The translations under genes and the position numbers were made by a program. Positions 8,146 through 17,101 of a stretch of 64,000 nucleotides of DNA are shown here, in pieces. The stretch's first letter is position 1. Each line of letters starts with the position of its first letter. This DNA is from Allorhodopirellula heiligendammensis. GTDB lineage: Bacteria; Planctomycetota; Planctomycetia; Pirellulales; Pirellulaceae. The stretch is taken from positions 620,001-684,000 of the forward strand of contig NZ_SJPU01000001.1 in NCBI RefSeq assembly GCF_007860105.1, read 5' to 3'. The notes under the pieces are model-generated. The model saw nothing but the letters and a program-made list of their open reading frames with translations, did no database searches and had not been told where the DNA came from.

Positions 8146-9227
8146 ACAAGTCCACTCTACCGGCCCGCAACGACGATTCTTCGTCAGCACGCCCTGACGG
8201 CCCCAGTTTCGTGATGCTGAGCTGTGCCCACGGTGCCGAAGGCATTGTGAAATCCACGATCGCTGAGGATGGGTGGCGTCTCTCGTTCTCGCGCCCCGGT
8301 TTTGTCACGGCCAAACACGATGGTTTACGCTCGCCGCCCAGCGGTATTTTTATTCGTACGGCATCTCGTTCACTCGGCAGTGGCAAGTCAGGTGACGCCG
8401 ATGAATTGATTGATCGATTGATCGAATCAACTCAGTCCCTCACTCTCCCGGTTGACCATCTGCACGTATACCCACGTGACCGCGCACCCATCGGTCGATT
8501 TGATTTCGAACCTGGCCCCGACGAAGTGTCGACGGCGGTGGCCGAGCGAATCCATCAACGACTCGGCCCTGATCGCGTTCGATGCGCGACCCCAAATGAG
8601 ATCGCCCAGCCGTCACAAACCATTCTCGACGTGGTGCTCATCGATCCCTCTCACTGGTTCTTTGGTATCCATACAGCGACAACGTTGCCGAGTCGTTGGC
8701 CTGGAGGTGTGCAACCGGTTGCACCTGAGTATGAGCCGATCTCTCGAGCGTACTACAAGGCAGCGGAATCGATTGCGTGGAGCGGGTTCGATCTTCGCCC
8801 CGATGACTTAGCGGTCGAGGTAGGCAGTGCCCCCGGGGGCGCATGTGGCCGCTTGCTCGAAATGGGGCTACACGTGATTGGTGTGGATCCCGCCGAAATG
8901 GATCCGAGAATTGCTGATCATCCGCGGTTCATTCATTATGCCGCCCGGGCGGGCGACCTACCCCGTCGAGTCTTTCGCGGAGCCAAGTGGCTGTTAGTTG
9001 ATTCCACCGTCAAGCCAGATGCGACGTTGAGCACGGTCCGCAATATGATCGAAAGTCGCGAGACGAGTTTCCAGGGATGTTTGATTACCATGAAACTGGG
9101 AGACTATGAACGCGCCAGTCAAATACCGCGTTGGGAGCGGGAAGTTCAACGATGGCGACCCAAGCAGGTTGAAATACGTCACCTGGCTCGGAATCGCTGT
9201 GAAGTCTGCTTCGCTGTGACCCTGTGA
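8142..9227 (+). CDS. RlmM/FtsJ-like 2'-O-ribose RNA methyltransferase
   Basis: 361 residues, starting in an ATGA overlap with the DUF4350 gene. The N-terminal half (about 25-150) looks like the THUMP-type RNA-binding region of RlmM. The C-terminal half is a Rossmann methyltransferase: VEVGSAPGGACGRLLEMG for SAM binding and VIGVDPAEM for the ribose-binding acid. A complete K-D-K-E tetrad of 2'-O-methyltransferases can be read at AYYKAAE, LLVDSTVKP, TMKLGDY and NRCEVCF. E. coli RlmM modifies C2498 of 23S rRNA, so that is the best guess. Its coupling to membrane genes of unrelated function is unusual. Confidence 0.8.
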   Translation: MNKSTLPARNDDSSSARPDGPSFVMLSCAHGAEGIVKSTIAEDGWRLSFSRPGFVTAKHDGLRSPPSGIFIRTASRSLGSGKSGDADELIDRLIESTQSLTLPVDHLHVYPRDRAPIGRFDFEPGPDEVSTAVAERIHQRLGPDRVRCATPNEIAQPSQTILDVVLIDPSHWFFGIHTATTLPSRWPGGVQPVAPEYEPISRAYYKAAESIAWSGFDLRPDDLAVEVGSAPGGACGRLLEMGLHVIGVDPAEMDPRIADHPRFIHYAARAGDLPRRVFRGAKWLLVDSTVKPDATLSTVRNMIESRETSFQGCLITMKLGDYERASQIPRWEREVQRWRPKQVEIRHLARNRCEVCFAVTL

Positions 9228-9286
9228 AGCCGCACGTTTTCGTCGCTACCGTCGCCCGGCGGTTACGATTCGCAGAGTAAAACGCC

Positions 9287-10675
9287 ATGAAACTCGCCGC
9301 CAAGCTCATTCTTGTTTTCCTGCTCGGTGTTCTCGCAATCGTCTCGATGTTTGCCTGGCAGACAATCCAGAGACAGCGTCTCTGGGATGAACAACGCCGG
9401 TCTGCGCATGCTGCCGACCTCGCTGAAACTCTGACGCCCGCGATCGAGGAAGCCTACAAAAAAGGGGGCACAATCACGGTTCAGCAGGCGCTGGAGATTT
9501 CCACACGCCAGCTCAGCGGGCCGCAGGTGCGCTGGATCGACCGCCAGGAAGTTACTGGAAACGCTGCGTCGCAGACCACCGAGACCACTTCGAGACAAAC
9601 CACAAGTCTGACAATCACCGACGCCGATGGAAACCGCAAGTCGTATTCATACGTGCCCATGCAAATTGGCGATGAAAACGCGGGAACCGTCGAGATAGCG
9701 GAGCCTTTAGCCGACCAAGATGCGTTTACCCGACGGTCGTTTCTAACTTCGGTTTTGCTCTTGATCGGCGTCGCGATACTTTCGGCGGCCGTCATCTTTT
9801 TCGGAGGTATCACGCTAGTAGGCAGGCCTCTGAGTCGATTGATTGCTCAGGTCAATCAGATCGGAGCTGGCAAGGTCGACCTGCCCCCTGCGTTGACGAG
9901 CAACGATGAGCTGGGCCGACTCGCGTTGGCGATCAGCGAAATGAGTCACCGGATCGGGCGGCAGCGCGACACCATTCGGCATACCGATCGGCTCGGCACA
10001 ATTGGAACGCTCGCCGCTGGGATGGCTCACGAATTGGGCACGCCGCTCAATGTTGTCGCAGGTCGTGCGGGATTGATCAAAAGCGGAAAGCTGAACGCCG
10101 AAGAAGTCGCCTCGAGCGCTGCGACAATCCAAAGTGAAGCTGAGAGAATGACGGTAATCATTCGCCAGCTTCTTGACTTCGCGAGGCAGAAGCCGTCTGC
10201 CCATCACTTACTCGAGTTGAATGACCTCGTGGGGCAAACCTGCGAGGTTCTGCGACCTTTGGCGGCGAAATCGAATGTCGAAATGATTGTGGATCTACCC
10301 GATGAGATTGTCTCGATTGACGGTGATCCAGCCCAAGTTCAACAGGTGCTGACGAACCTCATCACCAACGCGGTCGCGGCGATGCCGAATGGTGGCGTGG
10401 TGACTGTCACGCTGGCTCAGCGAGCTGACGACCTAGTACAGAATCAGCTGGCAGAAATTCGAGTTACCGATGGTGGCGTGGGTATCGATCCGCAGGACGT
10501 CGAACGAATTTTTGAACCCTTCTATACGACCAAGGACGTTGGTCAAGGCACGGGGCTCGGCTTGTCCATTGCCTATGGCATCGTCCGCGAGCACGGCGGC
10601 AATCTCCGATTCGATCGCGCTCCTGAGAGAGGGTCCCAGTTCACGGTGACGTTTCCAGTTTTCGCTCCGGAATAA
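9287..10675 (+). CDS. Membrane sensor histidine kinase
   Basis: 462 residues. An N-terminal transmembrane helix (7-24), a periplasmic sensor region of about 115 residues without a recognisable domain, and a second helix (about 153-175) are followed by HAMP. The kinase core has an H-box AAGMAHELGTPLNVV with phospho-acceptor His248, an N-box LTNLITNAVAAM, a G1 box DGGVGIDPQDVERIF and FYTTKDVGQGTGLGLS. It is a complete orthodox kinase of the NtrB/ZraS-like (HisKA) type. No response-regulator gene lies next to it, so its partner is encoded elsewhere. The gap to the methyltransferase gene is 59 bases. Confidence 0.92.
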   Translation: MKLAAKLILVFLLGVLAIVSMFAWQTIQRQRLWDEQRRSAHAADLAETLTPAIEEAYKKGGTITVQQALEISTRQLSGPQVRWIDRQEVTGNAASQTTETTSRQTTSLTITDADGNRKSYSYVPMQIGDENAGTVEIAEPLADQDAFTRRSFLTSVLLLIGVAILSAAVIFFGGITLVGRPLSRLIAQVNQIGAGKVDLPPALTSNDELGRLALAISEMSHRIGRQRDTIRHTDRLGTIGTLAAGMAHELGTPLNVVAGRAGLIKSGKLNAEEVASSAATIQSEAERMTVIIRQLLDFARQKPSAHHLLELNDLVGQTCEVLRPLAAKSNVEMIVDLPDEIVSIDGDPAQVQQVLTNLITNAVAAMPNGGVVTVTLAQRADDLVQNQLAEIRVTDGGVGIDPQDVERIFEPFYTTKDVGQGTGLGLSIAYGIVREHGGNLRFDRAPERGSQFTVTFPVFAPE

Positions 10676-10726
10676 TTTGAAACTCGGTACAAATGGGTCA
10701 ATGTGGAGCGGGCACAGCTTGCTGGC

Positions 10727-11266
10727 TTACTCCTCCGCTCTTCGACGTAAGAACGCAGTTTCGATCTCTTGGACAATTTGTGGGATTGCTTGCAATGTTG
10801 TATCGATTCGCACATCAGCGACCTCGCGGTACAATGGCTCTCGCTGATTCATCACGGCGATTATTTCCTCAGTGGGTGTTAAACCCGTCAGTGCAGGTCG
10901 GCGCGTCCCAGTCGTATGATCGGTGGCAAGTCGCTCGGCGATGACCGCTGGATCGGCGTCCAGCCAGACGCACCAGCCCGTTGTCGCGATGGCAGTACGA
11001 TTCACAGGGCTGAGAATCGCGCCGCCACCGAGAGCGATCACGCTGGGGCGATGCTGCGCTACGCTCTGGAGAGCGAGTGTTTCGCGGTGGCGGAACCCAG
11101 GTTCACCTTCCTCCGCGAAAATCTTGGCAATTGAGGTCCCGGCAGTGGACTCGATCACGTCATCAAGATCAGTCCACGGCAAGTTGAGCTGCGCGGCCAA
11201 AAGCTTGGCAACCGTGCTCTTGCCGCAGCCGCGATAACCGGTCAAATAGAGATGAGGTCGTTTCAT
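10727..11266 (-). CDS. aroK: Shikimate kinase
   Basis: 179 residues. The P-loop GYRGCGKS (10-17) starts the protein; a DLDD motif at 33-36 supplies the magnesium/shikimate aspartates; FRHRETLAL contains the shikimate-binding arginine, and ALGGGAIL is the family's conserved GGG. RRPALTG in the lid region carries the R-P-L motif as RRPAL. It phosphorylates shikimate at the 3-hydroxyl on the way to chorismate. It converges with the histidine kinase gene across 51 bases. No other aro gene is nearby. Confidence 0.93.
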   Translation of the reverse strand: MKRPHLYLTGYRGCGKSTVAKLLAAQLNLPWTDLDDVIESTAGTSIAKIFAEEGEPGFRHRETLALQSVAQHRPSVIALGGGAILSPVNRTAIATTGWCVWLDADPAVIAERLATDHTTGTRRPALTGLTPTEEIIAVMNQREPLYREVADVRIDTTLQAIPQIVQEIETAFLRRRAEE

Positions 11267-11298
11267 GGCAACATATTTTAGCCGTTTGGGCGCTAGCG

Positions 11299-11410
11299 GA
11301 CTGTTGAGTTAGTCGCTTTCGCTGTGCGAATGCACCACTCCTAACCCGAAACGCGAGGGAGGTATGAGCTGGTCTACCTCGCGGGCACGTCGGGTTCGTA
11401 AATCAACGGG
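11299..11410. repeat. ~110 bp palindromic repeat, family B copy 1
   Basis: Bounded by CTGTTGA (11301-11307) and the opposed TCAACGG (11403-11409). Inside is an AACCCGA / TCGGGTT pair (11343-11349, 11390-11396) and a GCGAGG / CCTCGC pair (11353-11358, 11377-11382). The same nested architecture recurs at 35200-35312 and 57187-57304. It fills much of the 284 bases between aroK and the next minus-strand gene. Confidence 0.6.
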
Positions 11411-11421
11411 CCACTAGTCCC
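11408..11421. repeat. Degenerate family A palindrome
   Basis: GGGCC-ACTA-GTCCC, a variant of the GGGAC-N4-GTCCC repeat, abutting the right end of the family B element. Confidence 0.35.
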
Positions 11422-11550
11422 GGTGGATCGATTGGGCCTCAGGCGAGACGCAAAGTTTTTACCTGACGTTAGCATGGTCCAGCTAGGGTGGAGTCCCCGT
11501 TCTGGCGATTGCAGCTACCCGAACTTCTTGATTCGCGAACGCTTTAAACA

Positions 11551-13002
11551 TCACCGAGGTTGCGAGACTGGAGTGGTCTCGCCCCGGTGCGGTTGCAACC
11601 GACTGATCCGTGCGGCTGGTTCTGTGTCCTCGAGTACACGATCTCCTGCACGACTCACGGGCATGTCGCTGGCCACGGGCATGTCGCTGGCAAGCCCGTT
11701 TTGCGGCAACGCGTGTCGTGGTGGTCGAAGGATCGACAAGAGACCACTGGTCTGCCCTGACAATGGGATCCAGACGCTGTGTGATGGGGCGAACAGACGT
11801 GCTAAATTGAGCGAATCAGTCCACTTGGCACTCGAGAATACGATTGGCCTTCCGCCCGCTGAAACAACGACTTCGGCGGGCAGCCATTCTCGTCCAGGCA
11901 GACTACGGCAGATTCCTTCGACTCGCAGCTGAGCCGAGTACAAGTCAAAACGCAGCGCCAATGCATCGAAGCTGAAATCATCGGCCGTTGCGACCGCGAG
12001 TCGACAGCCCAGGTCCTCAGCGAGCCGCGGCAAGAGTGATGCAGACATCCAGCCTTCGTCAGCAGTCAATTGTCCCGCCACGTTGACCGACCAATCTTGG
12101 TCGAGTTGGCAACGGTCAATCGAAATCATGCCGCGGCCGCGAACCTGGTGTGGTAAGTTTTGCGTGAGTTGGCCCAAGTCAATGTCACGGAAATGCCCAG
12201 CGAGATTGACGGACCATGCTGGATCGGTGATGCCGTCCTGGCGTGTCCCCGCGAAGCTGCCGTCAAAGGTTGCGTCGGCACCCAAGCGGTTCAGGAACGG
12301 GTAGTAGTCAGCGAGTACCGCGAGCGGTAGATGCACCTCGCCGGTCTGTAGCGACCACGCTGTTGTCGGCGGTGATGTTCCACGATTCCGGGTAACTTCG
12401 ATCTGAATTCCCTCGCTGTCTTGGCGATGCCCGGCAGGAATGCAGCGGACGGTCGCCCACACCGTGTTTTCGCGCGTCTCCAGCCAAGCGTCGAAATCTT
12501 GGATCGTCTGGGCGGTCGAGCTGCCACGAAGTGTGACATCATCGGCGGCGATGCGTACCGGCACTCGGGTCTGATCTGGTTGACATAGAAAACGGTAGTG
12601 CAGCAACTCGGCAACCTGCTCGAGTGACTCGACCCGGATTTCGGGTTGGCTGAGCCGGATCACGGTGTTTTCACTCTGCGAGATCCACTGGAGCGAACGA
12701 ACCGACGCCACCGGCTGGAGGGTTTCGGGATCGGACAAACGCACATCGGTTAACCGCCATGTCGATGGATCGGCCCGGTCAAAATCGCCGATTTCGACAC
12801 GCAATCCCGTCATCAGGGCCACGCGAGATTCGATCGCATGGCGGGCTCGGTGGTGGTACCAAGGCGTCCAGGTCACCAGGATCGCGAGCATCGTCAGGCC
12901 AGTGGGAGCGGCGCAGCAGCCAACGAACAGCCATCGAGCGAGCGCCCGCGTCGTTCGTTCGTGCATGGCAAATCCGTCCTGAGCGGAAACGAGAGAGAGC
13001 AA
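11551..13002 (-). CDS. Membrane-anchored protein of unknown function (AsmA-like features)
   Basis: Up to 483 residues (ATG 13002; ATG 12966, MHERTTRALARW, is an equally good start). One N-terminal transmembrane helix (about 27-47) is followed by a long beta-rich extracytoplasmic region. The anchor followed by RVEIGDFDRADPSTWRLTDV and then repeated strand-rich stretches resembles AsmA/TamB-type or DUF3971 proteins, but I cannot assign a family. The C-terminal 60 residues are low complexity and include a tandem hexapeptide ASDMPV from an 18-base duplication (11657-11692). The gene lies between aroK and gltX on the same strand, 130 bases after gltX. Confidence 0.6.
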   Translation of the reverse strand: MLSLVSAQDGFAMHERTTRALARWLFVGCCAAPTGLTMLAILVTWTPWYHHRARHAIESRVALMTGLRVEIGDFDRADPSTWRLTDVRLSDPETLQPVASVRSLQWISQSENTVIRLSQPEIRVESLEQVAELLHYRFLCQPDQTRVPVRIAADDVTLRGSSTAQTIQDFDAWLETRENTVWATVRCIPAGHRQDSEGIQIEVTRNRGTSPPTTAWSLQTGEVHLPLAVLADYYPFLNRLGADATFDGSFAGTRQDGITDPAWSVNLAGHFRDIDLGQLTQNLPHQVRGRGMISIDRCQLDQDWSVNVAGQLTADEGWMSASLLPRLAEDLGCRLAVATADDFSFDALALRFDLYSAQLRVEGICRSLPGREWLPAEVVVSAGGRPIVFSSAKWTDSLNLARLFAPSHSVWIPLSGQTSGLLSILRPPRHALPQNGLASDMPVASDMPVSRAGDRVLEDTEPAARISRLQPHRGETTPVSQPR

Positions 13003-13078
13003 CTATCTCTGAAACTACTCGATTTCGCGTCCTGGCGGGAATACCGGAATCAGCGATTTACGCGGCCTCACGCGGCTT

Positions 13079-13092
13079 GGGACCAATGTCCT
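13079..13092 (-). repeat. Degenerate family A palindrome, reverse orientation
   Basis: On the minus strand it reads AGGAC-ATTG-GTCCC followed by AAGC, close to the consensus of the family. It lies between gltX and the downstream minus-strand gene. Confidence 0.4.
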
Positions 13093-13132
13093 GGGCGATT
13101 AGACCCGTGGATCGCGGAGCGATCGGCGACAA

Positions 13133-14689
13133 TCACTCTGCGAGCGTTTTGTCGATCCGCTCGAGTGTTCGTTCCTTACCCACAATCGCTAGCGTGTCGA
13201 ACATGCCGAAACCGCCTGCGGCGCCCGTCGTGGCGACTCTGAGGCCGTGAATGATGTCGCCGAGCCCAATGGATTCGTCTTCACAGAACTGATGGACAGC
13301 TGCCTCGGCCGCAGCGGCCGAAAAATCGTCGCACTCTGCCAGTCGGTCGCGGATTTTGCCGAGTAATTCCTTGGCGGCGGCAGGTTTTGAAATGCGTTTT
13401 TCAAACGCTTTCGAATTGACCTCGTAATCGTCGACAAAGCAGTAGTCGAAATCGATGATATCGCCAGCCATTTTCAGGCGGTCGCCCGCCGCCATGACGA
13501 CGCCGGCCAGTCGTTGTCGCGACTCTGCGTTTTCCGGATCCACCCATCCCGCCGCCACTGCAAATGGAAATACGAGTGAAGTGCGTTCCGCAGCAGGTAA
13601 CGCGGCGAAGGCATCGGCTTGGAATGAGGTTAGCTTTGCTGGGTCAAATGAAGCTGGTGACTTCGTCACGCGAGCCAAAGTGAATAGCTCGATCATCTGT
13701 TGACGCGTGAATTTCTCATGCTCGCCGTCGAGGGACCAGCCCAGTAACATCAAGTAGTTCAATAACGCATCGGGCAGAAAGCCGATCTCACGATAAAAAT
13801 CCACCAGTACGGGGTTAAATGTCTCGTCATCGGTGGTTAACCCACAACGCTTGGCAATGGCCTGCCCTCGAGTCATCAGATTCGCGAAGTCACGGTTCTT
13901 TACATATTTGTCGAGCTTGCGTTTGCTCAGCTTCGCTGTCCCGCCCGGCTCGGCGACATAGGGTAAGTGTGCATACTCGGGCAACTCGTATCCAAGTGAT
14001 TGGGCGATGAAGATCTGCCGCGGCGTGTTGGGTAAATGCTCTGCCGCCCGCACCACATGGGTAATTTTTAGCTCATGATCGTCGACGACGCTCGCGAGGT
14101 GATAGAGTGGACTGCCGTCGGCGCGGGCGATCACGTGGTCTTGCTCTGATGCCCACTCGACGACGACTTCACCGCGAATTAAATCCTGAATAACGCACTG
14201 ACCTTCGCGCGGCATTTTCAGACGCACGACGCCCTCACGTCCCTCCGCCTCGAACTTTTGGGCGGCTTCGTCGTCTGCGGCCATCCAACGCCGGTCATAC
14301 ACGAATGCCCCCCCATTCTGCCGAGCCTCGTCCCGTAGCGTTTGCAACTCGTCGGGCTTGGCGAAATCACGGTAAGCATGCCCGCTCTCGAGCAACTGCG
14401 CAATTGCTGTGCGGTACAACTCACCTCGCTGAGACTGGAAGTATGGGCCGTGAGGTCCGCCGACCTCGGGACCCTCATCCCAATCCATGCCCAACCAACG
14501 AAAACCATCAAGAATCGGCTGCAGGGCGGCCTCCACGTTGCGTCCGGCATCGGTGTCATCGATCCGCAACACAAATTGACCACCGCTCTGGCGGGCGAGC
14601 AGCCAATTAAATAATGCCGTGCGAACCCCGCCAATGTGAAGGTATCCGGTCGGGCTGGGGGCGAATCGTGTGCGAATCATATCAGTCAT
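13133..14689 (-). CDS. gltX: Glutamyl-tRNA synthetase
   Basis: 518 residues, class I aminoacyl-tRNA synthetase charging tRNA-Glu. [14 protein letters not shown] at the N-terminus is the HIGH-equivalent, [11 protein letters not shown] is the GluRS signature, and [10 protein letters not shown] is the KMSKS-equivalent loop. The catalytic domain occupies roughly 1-330 and the helical anticodon-binding domain the rest. There is no GlnRS-type extension. Start is the ATG at 14689, with MIRTRF at 14680 as an alternative. Length is slightly above the 470-490 typical of bacteria. Confidence 0.95.
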   Translation of the reverse strand: MTDMIRTRFAPSPTGYLHIGGVRTALFNWLLARQSGGQFVLRIDDTDAGRNVEAALQPILDGFRWLGMDWDEGPEVGGPHGPYFQSQRGELYRTAIAQLLESGHAYRDFAKPDELQTLRDEARQNGGAFVYDRRWMAADDEAAQKFEAEGREGVVRLKMPREGQCVIQDLIRGEVVVEWASEQDHVIARADGSPLYHLASVVDDHELKITHVVRAAEHLPNTPRQIFIAQSLGYELPEYAHLPYVAEPGGTAKLSKRKLDKYVKNRDFANLMTRGQAIAKRCGLTTDDETFNPVLVDFYREIGFLPDALLNYLMLLGWSLDGEHEKFTRQQMIELFTLARVTKSPASFDPAKLTSFQADAFAALPAAERTSLVFPFAVAAGWVDPENAESRQRLAGVVMAAGDRLKMAGDIIDFDYCFVDDYEVNSKAFEKRISKPAAAKELLGKIRDRLAECDDFSAAAAEAAVHQFCEDESIGLGDIIHGLRVATTGAAGGFGMFDTLAIVGKERTLERIDKTLAE

Positions 14690-15072
14690 GAAATTGTGAG
14701 CCGACGGCGCTAGCCGCGGGCGGAATCAAAGTGGGAGAGGGGGGAGGATGCCTAGGATGCACAGATTGGCGTTCTCCGGCTAGCGGGCTGTTGAATTTCT
14801 AAGCCGATTCGCGAGTTGTGAACTTGCAATTGCTGGAGTGCATATAAGCGCAGCAGCCCATCTGAGCGGGGTGTACCGCGGCGGCTACGACCCTGCCAGG
14901 GTGGGCGTGCATTGATTGCATTTGATCCCGGTGGTGTTCGCTACGCCCAAATCACCGGCTAATTCCTGCGGTGCTTTCTGAATCGATGTCGTTTGGGTGA
15001 GCTGCACGGCTGATGCCCCAGGCTCGATGCGACCGCCAGTACCCTCGCTAACCGCGACAGTCGGCTGACCAC
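14690..15072. other. Intergenic, 383 bp between two minus-strand genes
   Basis: Contains a left half of repeat family B at 14778-14800. On the minus strand a stop-free, codon-like stretch of about 62 codons (15071 down to 14885, ending KCNQCTPTLAGS) follows directly on the propeller gene in a different frame; it has no start codon of its own and could be a frameshifted tail. Otherwise nothing recognised. Confidence 0.4.
14778..14800 (+). repeat. Family B repeat, left end only
   Basis: GGCTAGCGGGCTGTTGAATT matches the left boundary of the copy at 11299 (CGCTAGCGGACTGTTGAGTT) at 17 of 20 positions. No matching right end is found within 150 bases, so this is a solo end. Confidence 0.4.
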
Positions 15073-16023
15073 TCAGTCCTGGAGGATTGTGGAATTGGAG
15101 ACGTTGTTGCCAAAATCGTCGAAGCGATCGAGCGTCCATACGACGCGTTTTGACTCCGGAGCAACTTCAATCAGGATGGGTTGGCCGGGTCCGGCATGGC
15201 AGTTGCCAAACACCCAATTGCCGTTGTCGAGCACCTCGACGGTGGTGACCCATGCTAGACGGATGCCGGGCAGATCGTCTTGGTGAATTTCGCGAACGAT
15301 CTTTTTCGCAGGAGTGACTTCGAGCAAACAATGTCCGTTGCCGCCACCGATCAAAGTGTTACCGTTTTCAAGTCGGGTTGCCGAGAACAAGCTGTTTCCG
15401 AACGCGTCAGGACCGTGTCCACCGCGGGCGGATTTGCCAAACATCGGCACTTCGTATTCCCAAACCACCTTGCCGTCGGCGTCATACTCTCTCACCTTGC
15501 CGTCTGCTTCGTGCGCGACCAGGTAGTTTCCATTGCCGAGTTTACGAACTAACCGGGTGTCCGAGTGAGTGCTGGGGTGATCGGTGACGAGTGAGATTTC
15601 ACGACGTAGCTTCCCGCTGCGGTCGACTTCGATAATTCGCGCGGGGCCAGATTCAGCGATCAGGGTGTTGCCGTTGGCGAGACGCTCGAATGCGTGAACC
15701 TCTACAGGCTTTCCGGCATTGCCATTTTCGATGCCGCTGTCGTATTGCCAAACGATCGATTTGGATTCTGGATCAATTTCGACGACACGCGTTTTGCCTT
15801 GACGGGTGAGGATGTGGCCGTTTTCGAGCATGGCGATATCGTGAATTCCACCCCAGGGCATTTGCCAGGAGATTTCACCATCAGGCTCGACGATCACCAG
15901 CCCTTGTTGTCCGTGCAGCAGGACACGGTGGCCGACCGCCTCGTCGGCCGAATAGCAGACGCGGGGGCAAGTCAAGCAGGCGGCGAGTAAACACGATAGG
16001 ATGACGCGAGAAATCATTGGCAT
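15073..16023 (-). CDS. Secreted beta-propeller (PQQ-like repeat) protein
   Basis: 316 residues with a signal peptide (MISRVILSCLLAACLT, cut near CYSAD). The mature part is a series of short propeller repeats marked by LENGHIL, LANGNTLIAE, LGNGNYLVA, LENGNTLIGGG and LDNGNWVFGN, alternating with strands such as KVVWEYE and KSIVWQYD. The NGN-x-L pattern is that of PQQ-like/arylsulfotransferase-type propellers. No catalytic residues are evident; it may bind a ligand or partner outside the membrane. The divergent glycosyltransferase gene begins only 26 bases away. Confidence 0.75.
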   Translation of the reverse strand: MPMISRVILSCLLAACLTCPRVCYSADEAVGHRVLLHGQQGLVIVEPDGEISWQMPWGGIHDIAMLENGHILTRQGKTRVVEIDPESKSIVWQYDSGIENGNAGKPVEVHAFERLANGNTLIAESGPARIIEVDRSGKLRREISLVTDHPSTHSDTRLVRKLGNGNYLVAHEADGKVREYDADGKVVWEYEVPMFGKSARGGHGPDAFGNSLFSATRLENGNTLIGGGNGHCLLEVTPAKKIVREIHQDDLPGIRLAWVTTVEVLDNGNWVFGNCHAGPGQPILIEVAPESKRVVWTLDRFDDFGNNVSNSTILQD

Positions 16024-16049
16024 ATTGGGCTACGGAGTCGGGAGGTGAA

Positions 16050-16733
16050 ATGGAGAAGTCGGTTTCGATTATCATTCCGACCCTCAACGAGTCGCAGACG
16101 ATTGAAAACGCGCTTCATGCGGCGCGAGCCTTGGAAGGGCTCGAGATTATTGTTAGCGACGGCGGCAGCGTGGATGACACGGTTGCCCGAGCGCGTCAAT
16201 TCGCTCAGCGGCATGACGGGGACGTGATTGTAATCCATTCACCTCTCGGTCGTGGACGGCAATTGGCCGCCGGGGCAAGGATTGCTCGCGGGGACGTGCT
16301 TCTGTTCTTGCATGCGGACAATCAGCTTCCCGCACATGCGATCAGCCAAATCGCCCAAGCGAGTTGGCCCGTTTGGGGTGGGTTTCGGCAGCGCATCGAC
16401 CACCCGAGTTGGCGGTTTCGCATTTTGGAGATTGGGAACGCACTCCGCGCGATCGTTTTCGGGCGAGTTTTTGGCGACCAAGCTCTCTATGTTCATCGCA
16501 GCCGATACAACGAGGTGGGCGGGTTCGCTGAGGTTGAGCTGATGGAAGATGTGCTGCTATCCTCCCAACTCTTCCGCCATCATCGTCCGCGACTTCTCGC
16601 TGGCCCGGTCACCGTGGATCCTCGTCGCTGGCTGCGGCGGGGCGTAGTCCGGCAAACATGGTTGAACTGGCAACTCCAATACGCTTTCGCACGCGGTGCG
16701 ACCCCCGAAGAACTGCGAAAACGTTATGGCTAA
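16050..16733 (+). CDS. Family-2 glycosyltransferase (TIGR04283-like)
   Basis: 227 residues from ATG 16050, preceded by a strong GGAGG (16041-16045). VSIIIPTLNESQTIENAL starts the GT-A fold; IIVSDGGSVDDT is the first acidic site, GRGRQLAAGA the region typical of TIGR04283, and FLHADNQLP the DxD-like metal site. QALYVHRSRYNEVGGFAEVELMEDV continues the signature. No transmembrane segment, so it is cytoplasmic. The stop overlaps the next start by 8 bases. It probably transfers a sugar in an envelope or lipid-linked pathway together with the following membrane genes; donor and acceptor are unknown. Confidence 0.85.
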   Translation: MEKSVSIIIPTLNESQTIENALHAARALEGLEIIVSDGGSVDDTVARARQFAQRHDGDVIVIHSPLGRGRQLAAGARIARGDVLLFLHADNQLPAHAISQIAQASWPVWGGFRQRIDHPSWRFRILEIGNALRAIVFGRVFGDQALYVHRSRYNEVGGFAEVELMEDVLLSSQLFRHHRPRLLAGPVTVDPRRWLRRGVVRQTWLNWQLQYAFARGATPEELRKRYG

Positions 16734-17088
16734 AACACGATCCGCCCAAGAGCCTCGCTCGGCTAGCCAACCGGACAAGCGCAAGGCGAATACGCTTGCC
16801 TCGCGAGGACAGCAGCCACTTCGCAAATCGGTGCGCGGCGACCTTCAATCCAAGTGGGTGATCGTGCTTAAGGCAGGGCTCTTTTTGGTTCTCGGTTGTT
16901 TATCTGGCGGGCTGCTGCTCAGTACCATCGTCACCCTGCGAAACATGGCGCTGTTGGCGCTCACCATCTGGAGCTTTTGCCGGTGCTACTACTTCGTCTT
17001 CTACGTCATCGAGCATTACGTCGACAGTTCCTATCGCTACCGCGGATTGATCGACCTGGTGAAGCATTACTGGAAGCGGTCGACGTAG
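16726..17088 (+). CDS. Small two-helix membrane protein, unknown function
   Basis: 120 residues, ATG 16726 within the end of the glycosyltransferase gene (8-base overlap), which makes coupling likely. A basic, low-complexity N-terminus of about 45 residues is followed by two adjacent transmembrane helices (about 47-70 and 72-95) and a short basic C-terminal tail with EHYVDSSYRYRG. I do not recognise the family; the gene order suggests a role with the glycosyltransferase at the membrane. Confidence 0.7.
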   Translation: MAKTRSAQEPRSASQPDKRKANTLASRGQQPLRKSVRGDLQSKWVIVLKAGLFLVLGCLSGGLLLSTIVTLRNMALLALTIWSFCRCYYFVFYVIEHYVDSSYRYRGLIDLVKHYWKRST

Positions 17089-17101
17089 CCATCGGAGCTT
17101 C

